From: Rubrivivax sp. | Lineage (GTDB): Bacteria; Pseudomonadota; Gammaproteobacteria; Burkholderiales; Burkholderiaceae_C | Direction of reading: 5' to 3' | NCBI GenBank assembly: GCA_016719535.1 | Contig: JADJYX010000012.1 | Span: 1-64,000 of the forward strand | Length of the DNA stretch: 64,000 bases | Shown: positions 36,206 through 45,452 of the stretch, piece after piece | How the letters are laid out: each line of letters begins with the position of its first letter | Numbering within the stretch: position 1 is the first letter of the stretch | Program-made: the position numbers and the translations under genes | The notes under the pieces: generated by a model | What the model was told of the DNA's origin: nothing | The model's database searches: none | What the model saw: the letters and a program-made list of their open reading frames with translations, nothing else

Positions 36206-36226
36206 TGCGTCGTCTCCATTGAAAAA

Positions 36227-36994
36227 TCAGTCGCTGACCGCCAGCGTCACGCTCATCAGGCCGATGACGTCGCCGGCCTCGAGCCCGTCCTTCTGGAAGC
36301 CCAGCATGTCGGGCGCACCCTTGGGCTTGCCGTGGCAGGGCAGGCAGGGCGCCATGAGCCGGATCGGCTCCATGTAGCGAACCACGGCCTGCTTGCCCAT
36401 GCTGGTCATCACGCTGCGGGGCTTGTTCTCGGCGTGCCCGGCCGCGATGAAATGTTCGAGCGTCGCGCGCTCGAGGTCGTCGGGCACGTTGACCGGGCTG
36501 CGATAGGTGCGGCCGGGCTGCTTGACGATGATGCCGGTGCGTGCCGTCAGCACCTGCCCCATCTCGCGCTCCCACTTGGCGGGCAGGAAGTGCTTCCAGG
36601 CGACGCCCGGGGTGTTGATGCGGTCCTGGTTGTTGTCCATGACCTGGCGCCCGGCCCAGAACAGCTTGTCGAGGATGCGCTTCTGCGCCGGCGTCGCATC
36701 GAGCGTCAGGTCGTCGGTGCTGCGGCGCCACTGCTCCTCGAAGACGGCGCCGCCGAAACCCTTGTCGCCCAGGCTGGCGTCGGTGATCCTGGCCGCGTGC
36801 GCGAAGATGATCAGGCGGCCGGCGATCACGGCCTTGGCCAGCTTCTGCGCCGTGGCGTCCGCTTCGGCGCGCGGGACCTTTTCGAGAAACAGGTATTCCG
36901 GGAACCCGCCCTTGGCGGCCACGCCGACCGGGTCGGCGGCTGCCGCCAGGGCGGGCAGCGCGGCTGCAAGCAGGATGGCAATGCGTTGCTTCAC
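36227..36994 (-). CDS. DUF3365 (Tll0287-like) heme-domain protein
   Basis: A 255-residue exported protein with a DUF3365/Tll0287-like domain, a periplasmic PAS-like fold that binds heme c. The heme motif is CLPCHG near residue 222 (RLMAPCLPCHGKPKGAP), and the conserved KWEREMGQVLTARTGIIVKQ and TYRSPVNVPDDLERATLEHF precede it. A GTG start at 36994 has GGGAG six bases upstream and gives a clean signal peptide (MKQRIAILLAAALPALAAAA). It is divergent from a two-component system, which may respond to the same redox cue. Confidence 0.78.
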   Translation of the reverse strand: MKQRIAILLAAALPALAAAADPVGVAAKGGFPEYLFLEKVPRAEADATAQKLAKAVIAGRLIIFAHAARITDASLGDKGFGGAVFEEQWRRSTDDLTLDATPAQKRILDKLFWAGRQVMDNNQDRINTPGVAWKHFLPAKWEREMGQVLTARTGIIVKQPGRTYRSPVNVPDDLERATLEHFIAAGHAENKPRSVMTSMGKQAVVRYMEPIRLMAPCLPCHGKPKGAPDMLGFQKDGLEAGDVIGLMSVTLAVSD

Positions 36995-37113
36995 TTTCGC
37001 TCCCGGGCTCGCGTCTTGCGATATGGCACATTTGACGAGGACGGCATTTCGCGGCGATGTCACCTGACCGCCAGCCATTTCAAGGTGTTTCAACAGGGGC
37101 TCCGGACGACGCC

Positions 37114-37824
37114 ATGACGCGCGAGCGATCGCACCTGCTGGTGGTCGACGACGACGAAGGGCTGCGCGACCTGCTCGTGCGTTACCTGGCCGACAACGGC
37201 TATGACGTCGTCGGCGTCGCCGACGGCGAGGCGATGAAGCACCATCTGGCGTGCCAGCCGGTGGACCTGGTGCTGCTCGACGTCATGCTGCCGGGCGAGG
37301 ACGGCCTGTCGCTGGCGCGCGCGCTGAGCACGCAGGGCGGGCCGGCGATCATCATGCTGTCGGCGCGCGGCCAGGAGGTCGACCGCATCGTCGGCCTGGA
37401 GGTGGGCGCCGACGACTATCTGCCCAAGCCCTTCAGCCACCGCGAGCTGCTGGCGCGCGTGGCCGCCGTGCTGCGGCGGCGCCAGCCGCCGGCCGACAGC
37501 CGGGGCCGGCTGCGCCACTTCGGCCCCTACACCGTCGACCTCGAGTCGCACCGGCTGACGCGCAACGGCGAGGAGGTGGCGCTCTCGGGTGCCGAATTCG
37601 CCCTGCTCAAGGTGCTGCTCGAGCACCCCGACCGCGTGCTCGGCCGCGACACCCTGGTCGACCTGCTCAAGGGCTACGAGCGCGGGCCCTTCGATCGCAT
37701 GGTCGACGTGCGCGTGACACGGTTGCGCCGCAAGATCGAGGTCGACCCGGCGCGGCCGGTCTATCTGCGCACCGTCTGGGGCGAGGGCTACCTGTTCTCG
37801 CCGCGCGGCGCGGCACGGCCCTGA
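37114..37824 (+). CDS. OmpR-family response regulator
   Basis: A 236-residue two-component response regulator. The receiver domain (LLVVDDDEGLRDLLVRYLAD; phospho-acceptor Asp in VLLDVMLPGEDGLSLARAL; conserved Lys in DYLPKPFSHRELL) is followed by a winged-helix DNA-binding domain (LTRNGEEVALSGAEFALLKV, ending VRVTRLRRKIEVDPARPVYL and GEGYLFSP). ATG 37114 was preferred over ATG 37057 because the receiver fold starts there; neither has a strong ribosome site. The kinase gene follows after 18 bases. Divergent heme-protein/FadL genes are likely targets. Confidence 0.93.
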   Translation: MTRERSHLLVVDDDEGLRDLLVRYLADNGYDVVGVADGEAMKHHLACQPVDLVLLDVMLPGEDGLSLARALSTQGGPAIIMLSARGQEVDRIVGLEVGADDYLPKPFSHRELLARVAAVLRRRQPPADSRGRLRHFGPYTVDLESHRLTRNGEEVALSGAEFALLKVLLEHPDRVLGRDTLVDLLKGYERGPFDRMVDVRVTRLRRKIEVDPARPVYLRTVWGEGYLFSPRGAARP

Positions 37825-37842
37825 GCCGCTGGGCTGCCCGCC

Positions 37843-39204
37843 ATGGTGCCGCGCACGCTGTTCGGCCGCATCGTGCTGGTGATCGCGATGGTCTCGATCG
37901 CCTTCCAGGCCTTCGCGATCATGGTCGTCACGCAGTTTGCGCTGGTGCCGCTCGGGCGCCAGGCGACCGACAACTTCGGCGCGCTGATGGTCGACGCCGC
38001 CCGCGCGTGGCATGTCGCCGACGGCGGCGAGCGGCAGCGGCTGCAGCAGCGGCTGCTGCGCGAGCACCGGCTGCGCGTGCAGGAGCCGGCGGGCGAGACG
38101 GCGGACTTCGTGCACCTGCTGCCCTACTGGCATCTGCTCGAGGCCGCGCTGGCCGCGCGCACCGGTCAGCGCATCGCCCTGCGGCACTCCGAGGCGGCCG
38201 ACGGCCAGGCCTGGTACTGGGCCGACCTGCCGGCCGGCCAGGAATGGGTGCGCGTGGGCTTTGCCGCCGACCGGGTGGCGGTACAGCCGTCGCTGGCACT
38301 GCTGCTGGTGCTCAGCGTCGGCGCCGTGGTCACGCTGCTGACGGCAGCGGTGATGGCGCGCTGGCTGATCAAGCCGCTGGCGCGGCTGGCGACGGCCACG
38401 CAACCGATCGGCCAGGGCCGGCGACCGGCGCCGCTGCCGGAGACGGGGCCGGCCGAACTGGCCGTGCTGGCGCGCGAGTTCAACCGCATGGGCGCCCAGG
38501 TCGAGGAACTGCTGGCCAATCGCACCACCTTGCTGGCCGGCATCTCGCACGACCTGCGCTCGCCGCTGGCACGCATCCGCCTGGCGCTGGGCATGATGTC
38601 GGAGAAGCCCGACCCGGACCTGCTGCAGCGCATGCTGCGCGACGTCGACGCCATGAACGAGCTGATCGCGCGCTGCCTCGACGTCGGCCGCGACTTCTCG
38701 GAACGTGAGTCGGTCGATCTCGACCTGTGCGAGCTGCTGCGCGAGGTGGCGGCCGAGCACGACCACGCCGGTGTCGAGATCCGCGGCCGCCGCGGGCCCG
38801 AATGCCGGATGCGCGTGCGGCCGCTGGCCCTGAAGCGCATCCTGTGCAACCTGGTGGACAACGCCACCCGCTACGGTGCGGGCCGGCCGGTCGACATCGA
38901 ATATTCGGTGGCCGGCGAGCAGGTGGAGATCTGCGTGCTCGATCGCGGACCCGGCATCCCCGAGACCGAGCGCGAGGCGGTGTTCCGCCCCTTCCATCGG
39001 CTGGAAGCCTCGCGCAGCAGCCGCACCGGCGGCAGCGGGCTCGGGCTGGCCATCGTGCGCCAGATCGCCGGCAGCAACGGCTGGACGGTCGAGCTGCGGC
39101 CGCGGCCGGGCGGTGGCACCGCCGCCTGCGTGCGGGTGCCGCTGGAAGAGGGCCCGCAGGCGGCGGCAGCGCCGCGCCCCTCGGCGGGCGGCATCAAATC
39201 ATGA
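37843..39204 (+). CDS. Membrane sensor histidine kinase (EnvZ-like)
   Basis: A 453-residue kinase: N-terminal transmembrane helix (LFGRIVLVIAMVSIAFQAFA), a periplasmic segment of about 110 residues, a second helix (LALLLVLSVGAVVTLLTAAV), HAMP linker, H-box LLAGISHDLRSPLARIRLAL, N-box LCNLVDNATRYGAG, and ATP-lid DRGPGIPETEREAVFRPFHR and TGGSGLGLAIVRQIA. It should phosphorylate the preceding OmpR-type regulator. The periplasmic domain shows no heme motif, so the signal is not identifiable from sequence. Confidence 0.92.
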   Translation: MVPRTLFGRIVLVIAMVSIAFQAFAIMVVTQFALVPLGRQATDNFGALMVDAARAWHVADGGERQRLQQRLLREHRLRVQEPAGETADFVHLLPYWHLLEAALAARTGQRIALRHSEAADGQAWYWADLPAGQEWVRVGFAADRVAVQPSLALLLVLSVGAVVTLLTAAVMARWLIKPLARLATATQPIGQGRRPAPLPETGPAELAVLAREFNRMGAQVEELLANRTTLLAGISHDLRSPLARIRLALGMMSEKPDPDLLQRMLRDVDAMNELIARCLDVGRDFSERESVDLDLCELLREVAAEHDHAGVEIRGRRGPECRMRVRPLALKRILCNLVDNATRYGAGRPVDIEYSVAGEQVEICVLDRGPGIPETEREAVFRPFHRLEASRSSRTGGSGLGLAIVRQIAGSNGWTVELRPRPGGGTAACVRVPLEEGPQAAAAPRPSAGGIKS

Positions 39205-39608
39205 AGAAGTGAGCATGGGTGTCTTGCGTTGCGCGCCTTCGAGGCATCAGCGCTTCGACGGCACCCGGCCTGTCATGCGCTGCCAAGCGGTCGACCCTGG
39301 TCGCGCTGGCCGCGCTGTGATGTCCCGGCCGCGACCGCGGGTTCCGCAGCCAGGCGCAGCCGCTGCCAGCCCAGCTGGCCGGGTCAGACGTCCTGGGGCA
39401 ACGTCCCTGGCTCGACGCCAGTGCGCCACCGATGCCGAGCGGTTGGACGTCTGCAACGGCTGCCGGGCAGCGGCCGGCCGCCGGACGAAGAACCGGCGTC
39501 GCGGTCATGCAGCAAACCCGTGGGGCGCCAGCATCGATGCCGGCGCGCGCCCCAGCTCGCTGCCGGCCATGGGAGGCGCGCTTGCTTCGGGTCGCCCGGG
39601 CGCCCTGC
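39205..39608. other. Gap without a supportable gene
   Basis: About 400 bases between the convergent ends of the histidine kinase and the sugar permease. The frames are low-complexity and no strong terminator or family signal was found. Confidence 0.4.
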
Positions 39609-40433
39609 TCAGCCCTTGACCGCGCCCGCCGTCAACCCGGTGATGATCTGCCGCGCCGCCACGAAGGTGAAGATCAGCGGCGGAATGGCGATCAGGCTGC
39701 CCATGGCCATCACGCGGCCCCAGTCGACGCCGATGTCGGTGATGAACAGCGAGGCAGCCACCGGCAAGGTGCGCGTCTGCCGATCGGTCAGCACCAGCGC
39801 CAGAATGAATTCGTTCCAGGCGATGCGGAAGGTGAAGATCGACGCCGCCGCCAGGCCCGGCGCCATCAGCGGCAGCAGCACCTTGGTGAAGACGCGCAGC
39901 GGGCCGCAGCCGTCGATGGCCGCAGCCTCTTCCAGCTCCACCGGCACCTGCAGCACGAAGCCGTACAGCAGCCAGATGGTGAACGGCAGGTTGACCGCCA
40001 CGTACAGCAGCACCAGGCCCCACAGGCTGTTGACCAGCTGCCACTCGCTCCAGATCAGGAAGACCGGTATGGCCAATACCGCCAGCGGCACCGTGCGCAG
40101 CAGCAGCGTGGTGTAGGCAACGGTGGTGCGGCCCGTGAACCGGAAGCGGGCCAGCCCGTAGGCGGCCATGCAGCCCAGCAGCAGCGTGATCACCGTCGAG
40201 ACGATGCCCACGAACAGGCTGTTTCCCAGGTAGCGGTCGAATTTGTCCTCCTCCAGTACCGCGCGGTAGTTCTCCAGCGTGGGCGTGAAGACGAAGTTCA
40301 GCGGGGCGGCGAAGATGTCCACCTGCTGGCGCAGGCTGGTGGCAAAGATCACCAGGATCGGTGCCACGCACAGGAAGGCCAGCACCACCAGCATCGAATA
40401 GTGGCCGGCCACCAGCCATGCCGGGCGCCTCAT
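39609..40433 (-). CDS. Carbohydrate ABC transporter permease (MalG type)
   Basis: A 274-residue inner-membrane permease of the carbohydrate-uptake (CUT1) family with six helices and the EAA loop that docks the ATPase (LEEAAAIDGCGPLRVFTKVL then LPLMAPGL). It pairs with the MalF-type permease encoded upstream, whose stop it overlaps (ATGA). It is the last gene of the operon. The imported sugar is not deducible from the permease. Confidence 0.9.
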   Translation of the reverse strand: MRRPAWLVAGHYSMLVVLAFLCVAPILVIFATSLRQQVDIFAAPLNFVFTPTLENYRAVLEEDKFDRYLGNSLFVGIVSTVITLLLGCMAAYGLARFRFTGRTTVAYTTLLLRTVPLAVLAIPVFLIWSEWQLVNSLWGLVLLYVAVNLPFTIWLLYGFVLQVPVELEEAAAIDGCGPLRVFTKVLLPLMAPGLAAASIFTFRIAWNEFILALVLTDRQTRTLPVAASLFITDIGVDWGRVMAMGSLIAIPPLIFTFVAARQIITGLTAGAVKG

Positions 40434-41308
40434 CGCGGCTCCCCCTTCATCGGGTTGGACAGCCGCAGCGCCGCCCAGCTCAGCGCCGCCACCACCACCA
40501 GCAGCAACACGCTGATGGCCGCTGCCACGCCGAGCTGCTGGCCGACGAAGGCCGTCTTGTAGATGTGCAGCGCCAGGATCTCCGTGCTGTCGCCGGGCCC
40601 GCCGAAGGTCAGCACGTAGATCACCTCGAGCACGCGGAAGGCGTCGATCAGCCGCATCATCAGCGTGATGGCGATGACGTGCATCACCATCGGCAGCTTG
40701 ACGAGGAAGGTCTGCTGCCACCAGCGCGCGCCGTCGATGCGCGCGGCCTCGATCACCGCGCCGTCGATGTTGGCCAGCGCGGCGATCATCATGATGAAGA
40801 CGAAAGGTGTCCACTGCCAGACGTCGGCCACCACGATGGCGATGAAGGCCAGGGTCGGGTCGGCGAGCCAGATCTGGGCGCTCAGGCCGACGGCCTGGAG
40901 CGCCGCGTTGATGAGTCCGAACTGCGCGTCGAACAGGTAGCGCCAGGCCAGGCCCACGGCGATGGGCGCGATCATCATCGGCAGGATGAACAGCGTGCGG
41001 AAGAACGACATGCCGCGCACCGGGTGCTCCAGCGCCAGCGCCAGCGCGATGCCCAGCACCATCTCGGCGGACACGCACACGCCCGCGAAGAGCAGCGTGG
41101 TCCACAGGCTGCTCCAGACGCGCGGGTTCGAGAAGGCCGAGACGAAGTTGTCCCAGCCCACCCAGCGCGCGCTGGCCCAGGGCGTGCCCATGCTCCAGTC
41201 GAAGCCGGCCAGCTGGAAGGCCGACAGCACCGGGTACAGACAGGCGGCAGCCATCACCAGCACGGCCGGCCCGAGGTAGAGGGCCGGAACCCAGGCGGGC
41301 GTTCTCAT
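40430..41308 (-). CDS. Carbohydrate ABC transporter permease (MalF type)
   Basis: A 292-residue permease with six helices (LYLGPAVLVMAAACLYPVLS; FFRTLFILPMMIAPIAVGLA; and others) and the EAA motif VIEAARIDGARWWQQTFLVK. It forms the channel with the MalG-type permease and receives substrate from the binding protein encoded upstream (gap about 20 bases). Confidence 0.9.
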   Translation of the reverse strand: MRTPAWVPALYLGPAVLVMAAACLYPVLSAFQLAGFDWSMGTPWASARWVGWDNFVSAFSNPRVWSSLWTTLLFAGVCVSAEMVLGIALALALEHPVRGMSFFRTLFILPMMIAPIAVGLAWRYLFDAQFGLINAALQAVGLSAQIWLADPTLAFIAIVVADVWQWTPFVFIMMIAALANIDGAVIEAARIDGARWWQQTFLVKLPMVMHVIAITLMMRLIDAFRVLEVIYVLTFGGPGDSTEILALHIYKTAFVGQQLGVAAAISVLLLVVVAALSWAALRLSNPMKGEPR

Positions 41309-41329
41309 CGCGCGCTCGGCGGGTCGGGC

Positions 41330-42661
41330 TCAGACCTTGTAGCCACCCTCGCGCATGATGGCGGTGACCTGGGGCACGAGGTCGTTCAACGCCTGCTCGG
41401 CCGTCTTCTTGCCGGTGAGCGCTTCGCTCAGGCCCACGCCCAGGGCCTGCACGTTGATCTTGTCCCACACCGGAATGATCGGGCGCCAGTCGGGGTTGCT
41501 GTACTTCAGCGCCTCGACGAAGGTGATGAACTCCGGGTATTTGCGCACCGCGTCGGCATCGCGCAGCGTGCTGTTGCGCATGGGTGCGCCGCCGGCCATC
41601 GTCACCGCCTTGTCCTGCGCCTTGCCGGTAAGCCATTGCATGAGCAGAAAGCCGGCCTCGGCATTCTTGGCGTTCTTCGGGATGGCCAGGCCCAGCCCGC
41701 CGCTTTGCGACGCGCGCCGCACGCCCTTGGGGTGCAGGGCCCAGCTGACATTGCCCACCACCTTGCTCTTGGCCGGATCGTTGACCAGGCCCGCGATGGA
41801 GGTCGAGTCGAGGTACATCGCGGCCTGCCCTTGCAGGAAGGCCGTGTTGCTCTCGCCCTGGCCATAACCCGCGATGCCCGCCGGACCGGTGGCCACCACC
41901 TCCTGCAGGAACTTCAGCGCCTCGACACCCACCTTGTCGTTGAAGCGCGCTTGCCACTGGTCGTTGAAGACGCTGCCGCCGAGCGGGTTCAGGTGCAGCA
42001 GCCAGGCATGCACCACCTGGTGGCCGGCCTGGCCGCGGCTGGCCAGCGCGCCGATGCCCTCCTTGTCCTTCAGCACGCGCAGCAGCTGGCGGAATTCGGC
42101 ATAGTCCTCGGGTGGCTTCAGGTTGTGCCTGGCAAAGATGTCGCGGCGGTAGGCCAGCACGCTGGTCTCGGCGCCGTAGGGCAGGCCGTAGAGCCGGGCG
42201 CCCGGCCCGGCCAGGTAGCCCTTGGGGCCGCCCACCAGGCCCAGGTTCTCCAGGTAGATGGGCACGATGTCCTTGATGTCGTACGCGGGGTCGGCCAGGG
42301 CCGGGTTGTCGAAGAAGGGCTGCAACGGCTGGATCAGGTTCTTGGCGACATATTCGCCCTTCCACATCACCACGTAGCAGCCGAGGTCGAAGTCGCCGCT
42401 GGGCTTGGCCATTTCCAGCAGCTGCTTCTCCTTCATGCGGCCCATGGCCAGCTTGTCGGTCTCGACCTTGATGCCGGTTTCCCGGGTGAAGGCCGGCAGG
42501 ATCTTCATCATCGCGTCGTAGTGCGGGTGCGCCGGCACGCTGAAGACGACGGTCTTGCCGGCATATTTGGCGTAGCGGTTCTGTGCCTGCACGCCGCTGA
42601 AGGGGAAGGCGGCCCCGAAGACGGTGATGGCGCCGGCCTTGAGGGTGTTGCGACGGTTCAT
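41330..42661 (-). CDS. Periplasmic sugar-binding protein of an ABC transporter
   Basis: A 443-residue family-1 extracellular solute-binding protein. The leader RRNTLKAGAITVFGAAFP is a twin-arginine-like or Sec signal. The mature part shows RLYGLPYGAETSVLAYRRDI, GQGESNTAFLQGQAAMYLDS and GGLGLAIPKNAKNAEAGFLL, typical of sugar or polyol binders. It captures substrate in the periplasm for the two permeases and the ATPase of this operon. The ligand is unknown; the lactonase gene in the operon points to an aldose or aldonolactone. Confidence 0.88.
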   Translation of the reverse strand: MNRRNTLKAGAITVFGAAFPFSGVQAQNRYAKYAGKTVVFSVPAHPHYDAMMKILPAFTRETGIKVETDKLAMGRMKEKQLLEMAKPSGDFDLGCYVVMWKGEYVAKNLIQPLQPFFDNPALADPAYDIKDIVPIYLENLGLVGGPKGYLAGPGARLYGLPYGAETSVLAYRRDIFARHNLKPPEDYAEFRQLLRVLKDKEGIGALASRGQAGHQVVHAWLLHLNPLGGSVFNDQWQARFNDKVGVEALKFLQEVVATGPAGIAGYGQGESNTAFLQGQAAMYLDSTSIAGLVNDPAKSKVVGNVSWALHPKGVRRASQSGGLGLAIPKNAKNAEAGFLLMQWLTGKAQDKAVTMAGGAPMRNSTLRDADAVRKYPEFITFVEALKYSNPDWRPIIPVWDKINVQALGVGLSEALTGKKTAEQALNDLVPQVTAIMREGGYKV

Positions 42662-42694
42662 GGAGGGGTCTCCTGGCTGGGGTGGGCTCGGGGG

Positions 42695-43798
42695 TCAGAC
42701 GTGGGAACGGGGTTTCAGCGAAAGCCCGCTGTCGGCATCGAATACGTGCAGGGCCTGGACATCGACCGCGAGCCGCACGCCTTGGTGCAGCAAGGGCTTG
42801 GCATCGCCCGGCACGATGGCCGAGATGCGCTGACCGTCCGGCACCTGCAGGTGGCCGACGATCTGGCTTTCGGTACCCAGATACTCGACCACGTCGACCT
42901 TGATCGGCAGACCCCCGGCCTCGGCCGTCGGCCTCAAGGTCTGCGGTCGCACGCCGACGACCAGGCTCTGCCCCGGCCCGTCGACCGCCGCGGGCAGCCA
43001 GGCCGGCGCCGGCAGCACAAATCCGCTGCCTCGCAGCACGGGCTGACCGGCCTCCTGCGCCAGGCCCGCGGCGAAGAAATTCATCGTCGGCGTGCCGATG
43101 AAGCCCGCCACGAACAGGTTGGCCGGGCGATTGAAGACCTCGCCGGGCGTGCCCACCTGCTGGATGCGGCCCTTGTCGAAGATGACGATGCGGTCGGCCA
43201 GGGTCATGGCCTCCACCTGGTCGTGCGTGACATACAGGGTGGTCTTGCCCAGCCGCTCGTGCAGCAGCGCCAGCTCGGCGCGCATGTGGCCGCGCAGCTT
43301 GGCATCCAGGTTGGACAGCGGCTCGTCGAACAGGAATACCTGCGGCTCGCGCACGATGGCCCGTCCGATGGCCACCCGCTGGCGCTGGCCACCGGAGAGC
43401 TCCTTCGGCTTGCGCGCCAGCAGGTGCTCGATATTCAGCACCTTGGCGGCCGCCGCCACCTTGGTCGCGATCTCGGCCGCCGGGCGCCCGGCCAGGCGCA
43501 GCGCGAACGACATGTTCTGCGCCACGTCCATGTGCGGATAGAGCGCGTAGTTCTGGAACACCATGGCGATGTCGCGCGCCATCGGATGCGCATGGGTGAC
43601 GTCGCGCCCGTTGATGAGGATCCGGCCTTCGGTCACGTCCTCCAGCCCCGCCACCATGCGCAGCGTGGTGCTCTTGCCGCAGCCGGACTCGCCCAGCAGC
43701 ACGACGAACTCGCCGCTGGCCACCGACAGGTCGAGCTGCTGCACCACGGTGACATCACCGAAGCGCTTGACGAGGTTGTGGAGTCGAAGCTCAGCCAT
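42695..43798 (-). CDS. Sugar ABC transporter ATP-binding protein (UgpC/MalK type)
   Basis: A 367-residue ATPase with Walker A GESGCGKSTT (about residue 36), Q-loop AMVFQNYALYPHM, signature ELSGGQRQRVAIGRA, Walker B VFLFDEPLSNLDAKLRG, H-loop YVTHDQVEA and a C-terminal MalK-like regulatory domain. It powers the importer. It is encoded between the cytochrome b561 and binding-protein genes. Confidence 0.93.
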   Translation of the reverse strand: MAELRLHNLVKRFGDVTVVQQLDLSVASGEFVVLLGESGCGKSTTLRMVAGLEDVTEGRILINGRDVTHAHPMARDIAMVFQNYALYPHMDVAQNMSFALRLAGRPAAEIATKVAAAAKVLNIEHLLARKPKELSGGQRQRVAIGRAIVREPQVFLFDEPLSNLDAKLRGHMRAELALLHERLGKTTLYVTHDQVEAMTLADRIVIFDKGRIQQVGTPGEVFNRPANLFVAGFIGTPTMNFFAAGLAQEAGQPVLRGSGFVLPAPAWLPAAVDGPGQSLVVGVRPQTLRPTAEAGGLPIKVDVVEYLGTESQIVGHLQVPDGQRISAIVPGDAKPLLHQGVRLAVDVQALHVFDADSGLSLKPRSHV

Positions 43799-43810
43799 GG
43801 TGGGCCGGAG

Positions 43811-44509
43811 TCAGGGTTGGGGGCGGCGGATGCCCCAGCCGATGGGCCTGACGCGGTTGCCGGGGTGCCGTGGATCGGGCCCCCAGATCGCCTGATAGGT
43901 GTCGATGCAGCGGCCCTGCTGCTGCCACCGCCAGGCCAGCAGCGCCAGCAGCAGCCACCAGGCGGTCAGCACCACGGCCATCCAGCGCGGCGCGTCGGCG
44001 ACCTGCAGGCCCAGCGCGGTGACGATCGCCGCGGCCAGCACGGACAGCCAGCCCAGGCCCTTGTGCAGGCGCTCGAAACGGACGCGGCGCGGGGTCATGT
44101 CGTAGTGGTCGCCGCGCAGTCGCACGTCGGTCGGGCCGCCCTTGCTGCCGCGGCGCAGGCCGGACACGAGCTGCAGCCACCCCAGCAGCACGAGCGCCCA
44201 GCCACCCCAGCGGTGCAGCTGCGCCGGCGTCGACAGGCCCTGCCCCTGGCCCCAGACCAGCCAGGCACCCGCCGACACCAGGCCGACGCCCACCCCTTGC
44301 AGGCCCCGGTGGGCGTGCCACCAGGCCTTGTTGTCGAGTTGTTCCGGCCAGCGCTGGCCCGGGGTGATCTTGAAATAGCGCGCGGCCAGGGCGCCCACGG
44401 GCATCAGCACACCCCAGCCCGCCACCATGCACCGCGCGTGCCAGTAGGCCCAGGGTTCGATGGGGTGCTGGGAACTGCCCGACAAGGGCAGCAGCAGCCA
44501 CTCCATCAT
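43811..44509 (-). CDS. Cytochrome b561-domain membrane protein
   Basis: A 232-residue protein with about five helices and four conserved histidines in the positions expected for two b hemes: AYWHARCMVAGW, KAWWHAHRGLQG, PAQLHRWGGWAL and FERLHKGLGWLS. This is the eukaryotic-type CYB561 fold, which moves electrons across membranes. The gene is locked between the lactonase gene (ATGA overlap) and the ABC ATPase gene. Its presence in a sugar operon suggests that oxidation of the sugar outside the cytoplasm passes electrons through it, which is inference. Confidence 0.78.
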   Translation of the reverse strand: MMEWLLLPLSGSSQHPIEPWAYWHARCMVAGWGVLMPVGALAARYFKITPGQRWPEQLDNKAWWHAHRGLQGVGVGLVSAGAWLVWGQGQGLSTPAQLHRWGGWALVLLGWLQLVSGLRRGSKGGPTDVRLRGDHYDMTPRRVRFERLHKGLGWLSVLAAAIVTALGLQVADAPRWMAVVLTAWWLLLALLAWRWQQQGRCIDTYQAIWGPDPRHPGNRVRPIGWGIRRPQP

Positions 44510-45429
44510 GCGGTGGCCCCGCGGGTGTTGAGCGCCATGCGGTACAGCGACGTGCTGGCGCAGATGAAGAGCTCGTTGCCGCCGGCACCGCCGAAGACGA
44601 GGTTGCCCACCGTCTCGGGCACCGGGATGCGGCCGATGCGCGACCCGTCGGGGTGGTAGACCTGCACGCTGTCCGCGCTGCTCGCATAGACGAAGCCATG
44701 CACGTCGACGCGAAAGCCGTCGGCCAGCCCGGGTTCGACGACGGCGAAGACGCGCGGATTGGCGAGATCCTGGCCCTGCATCACGTCGAAGGCGACGATG
44801 TGGTGATGGCCGCTGCCGTCGCGGCGCAGCGCCGCCGAGGTGTCGCTGACATAGAGCACCGTTTCGTCGGGCGAGAATGCCAGCCCGTTGGGCTCTTCGA
44901 TGCAGTCGCTGACGATGCGCAGCGCGCCGACGGCGGGGTCGAAGCGAAAGACGTAGCAACGGCCGAGTTCACTGTCGGCGCGGTGGCCTTCGCGGTCGGA
45001 CAGGATGCCGTAGGGCGGGTCGGTAAACCAGATGCTGCCGTCGCGCCTGACGACCACGTCGTTGGGTGAATTGAGCCGGCGGCCCTGGTAGCGGTCGACC
45101 ACCACCTCGTCCGACAGCGGCCGGCCCTGCGCGTCCAGCCGCGTGCGCACGACGGCACGCTGGCCGTGCGAGCAATGCAGCAGGCTGCCGTCGGCCTCGC
45201 GCGCATGGCCATTGGCAAACGCCGCCGGCTCGCGCCAGACGCGCAGGCCATGCACCGCATGCCAGCTCAGCATGCGGTCGTTCGGGATGTCGCTCCACAG
45301 CAGTTCGCCTGATTCGCCGATCCACACCGGGCCCTCGCTCCAGACCGCGCCGGTGCACAGGCGCTGCAGCGGCGCGGCGCCATCGGCCACGGTGGCCCAG
45401 CGCGGGTCGAGGACTTGCGGCAGCGACAT
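44506..45429 (-). CDS. SMP-30/gluconolactonase family lactonase
   Basis: A 307-residue six-bladed beta-propeller with family motifs LCTGAVWSEGPVWIGESGEL, DRYQGRRLNSPNDVVVRRDG, SIWFTDPPYG, CIEEPNGLAFSPDETVLYVS and DGFRVDVHGFVYASS. The metal-binding Glu, Asn and Asp of these lactonases are present (EGPVW, SPND, EPNGLAFSPDE, DGFRVD). It would open sugar lactones to acids. It is the first gene of the ABC operon, divergent from a LacI-type regulator. Confidence 0.9.
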   Translation of the reverse strand: MSLPQVLDPRWATVADGAAPLQRLCTGAVWSEGPVWIGESGELLWSDIPNDRMLSWHAVHGLRVWREPAAFANGHAREADGSLLHCSHGQRAVVRTRLDAQGRPLSDEVVVDRYQGRRLNSPNDVVVRRDGSIWFTDPPYGILSDREGHRADSELGRCYVFRFDPAVGALRIVSDCIEEPNGLAFSPDETVLYVSDTSAALRRDGSGHHHIVAFDVMQGQDLANPRVFAVVEPGLADGFRVDVHGFVYASSADSVQVYHPDGSRIGRIPVPETVGNLVFGGAGGNELFICASTSLYRMALNTRGATA

Positions 45430-45452
45430 GCGGCGAGTGTCACCGAGAGACC

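Noticed and set aside
40361..44659. A 1432-codon plus-strand open frame
   Set aside because: It is antisense to the sugar ABC operon, His/Gln/Arg-rich and without any domain; the minus-strand genes have all family motifs.
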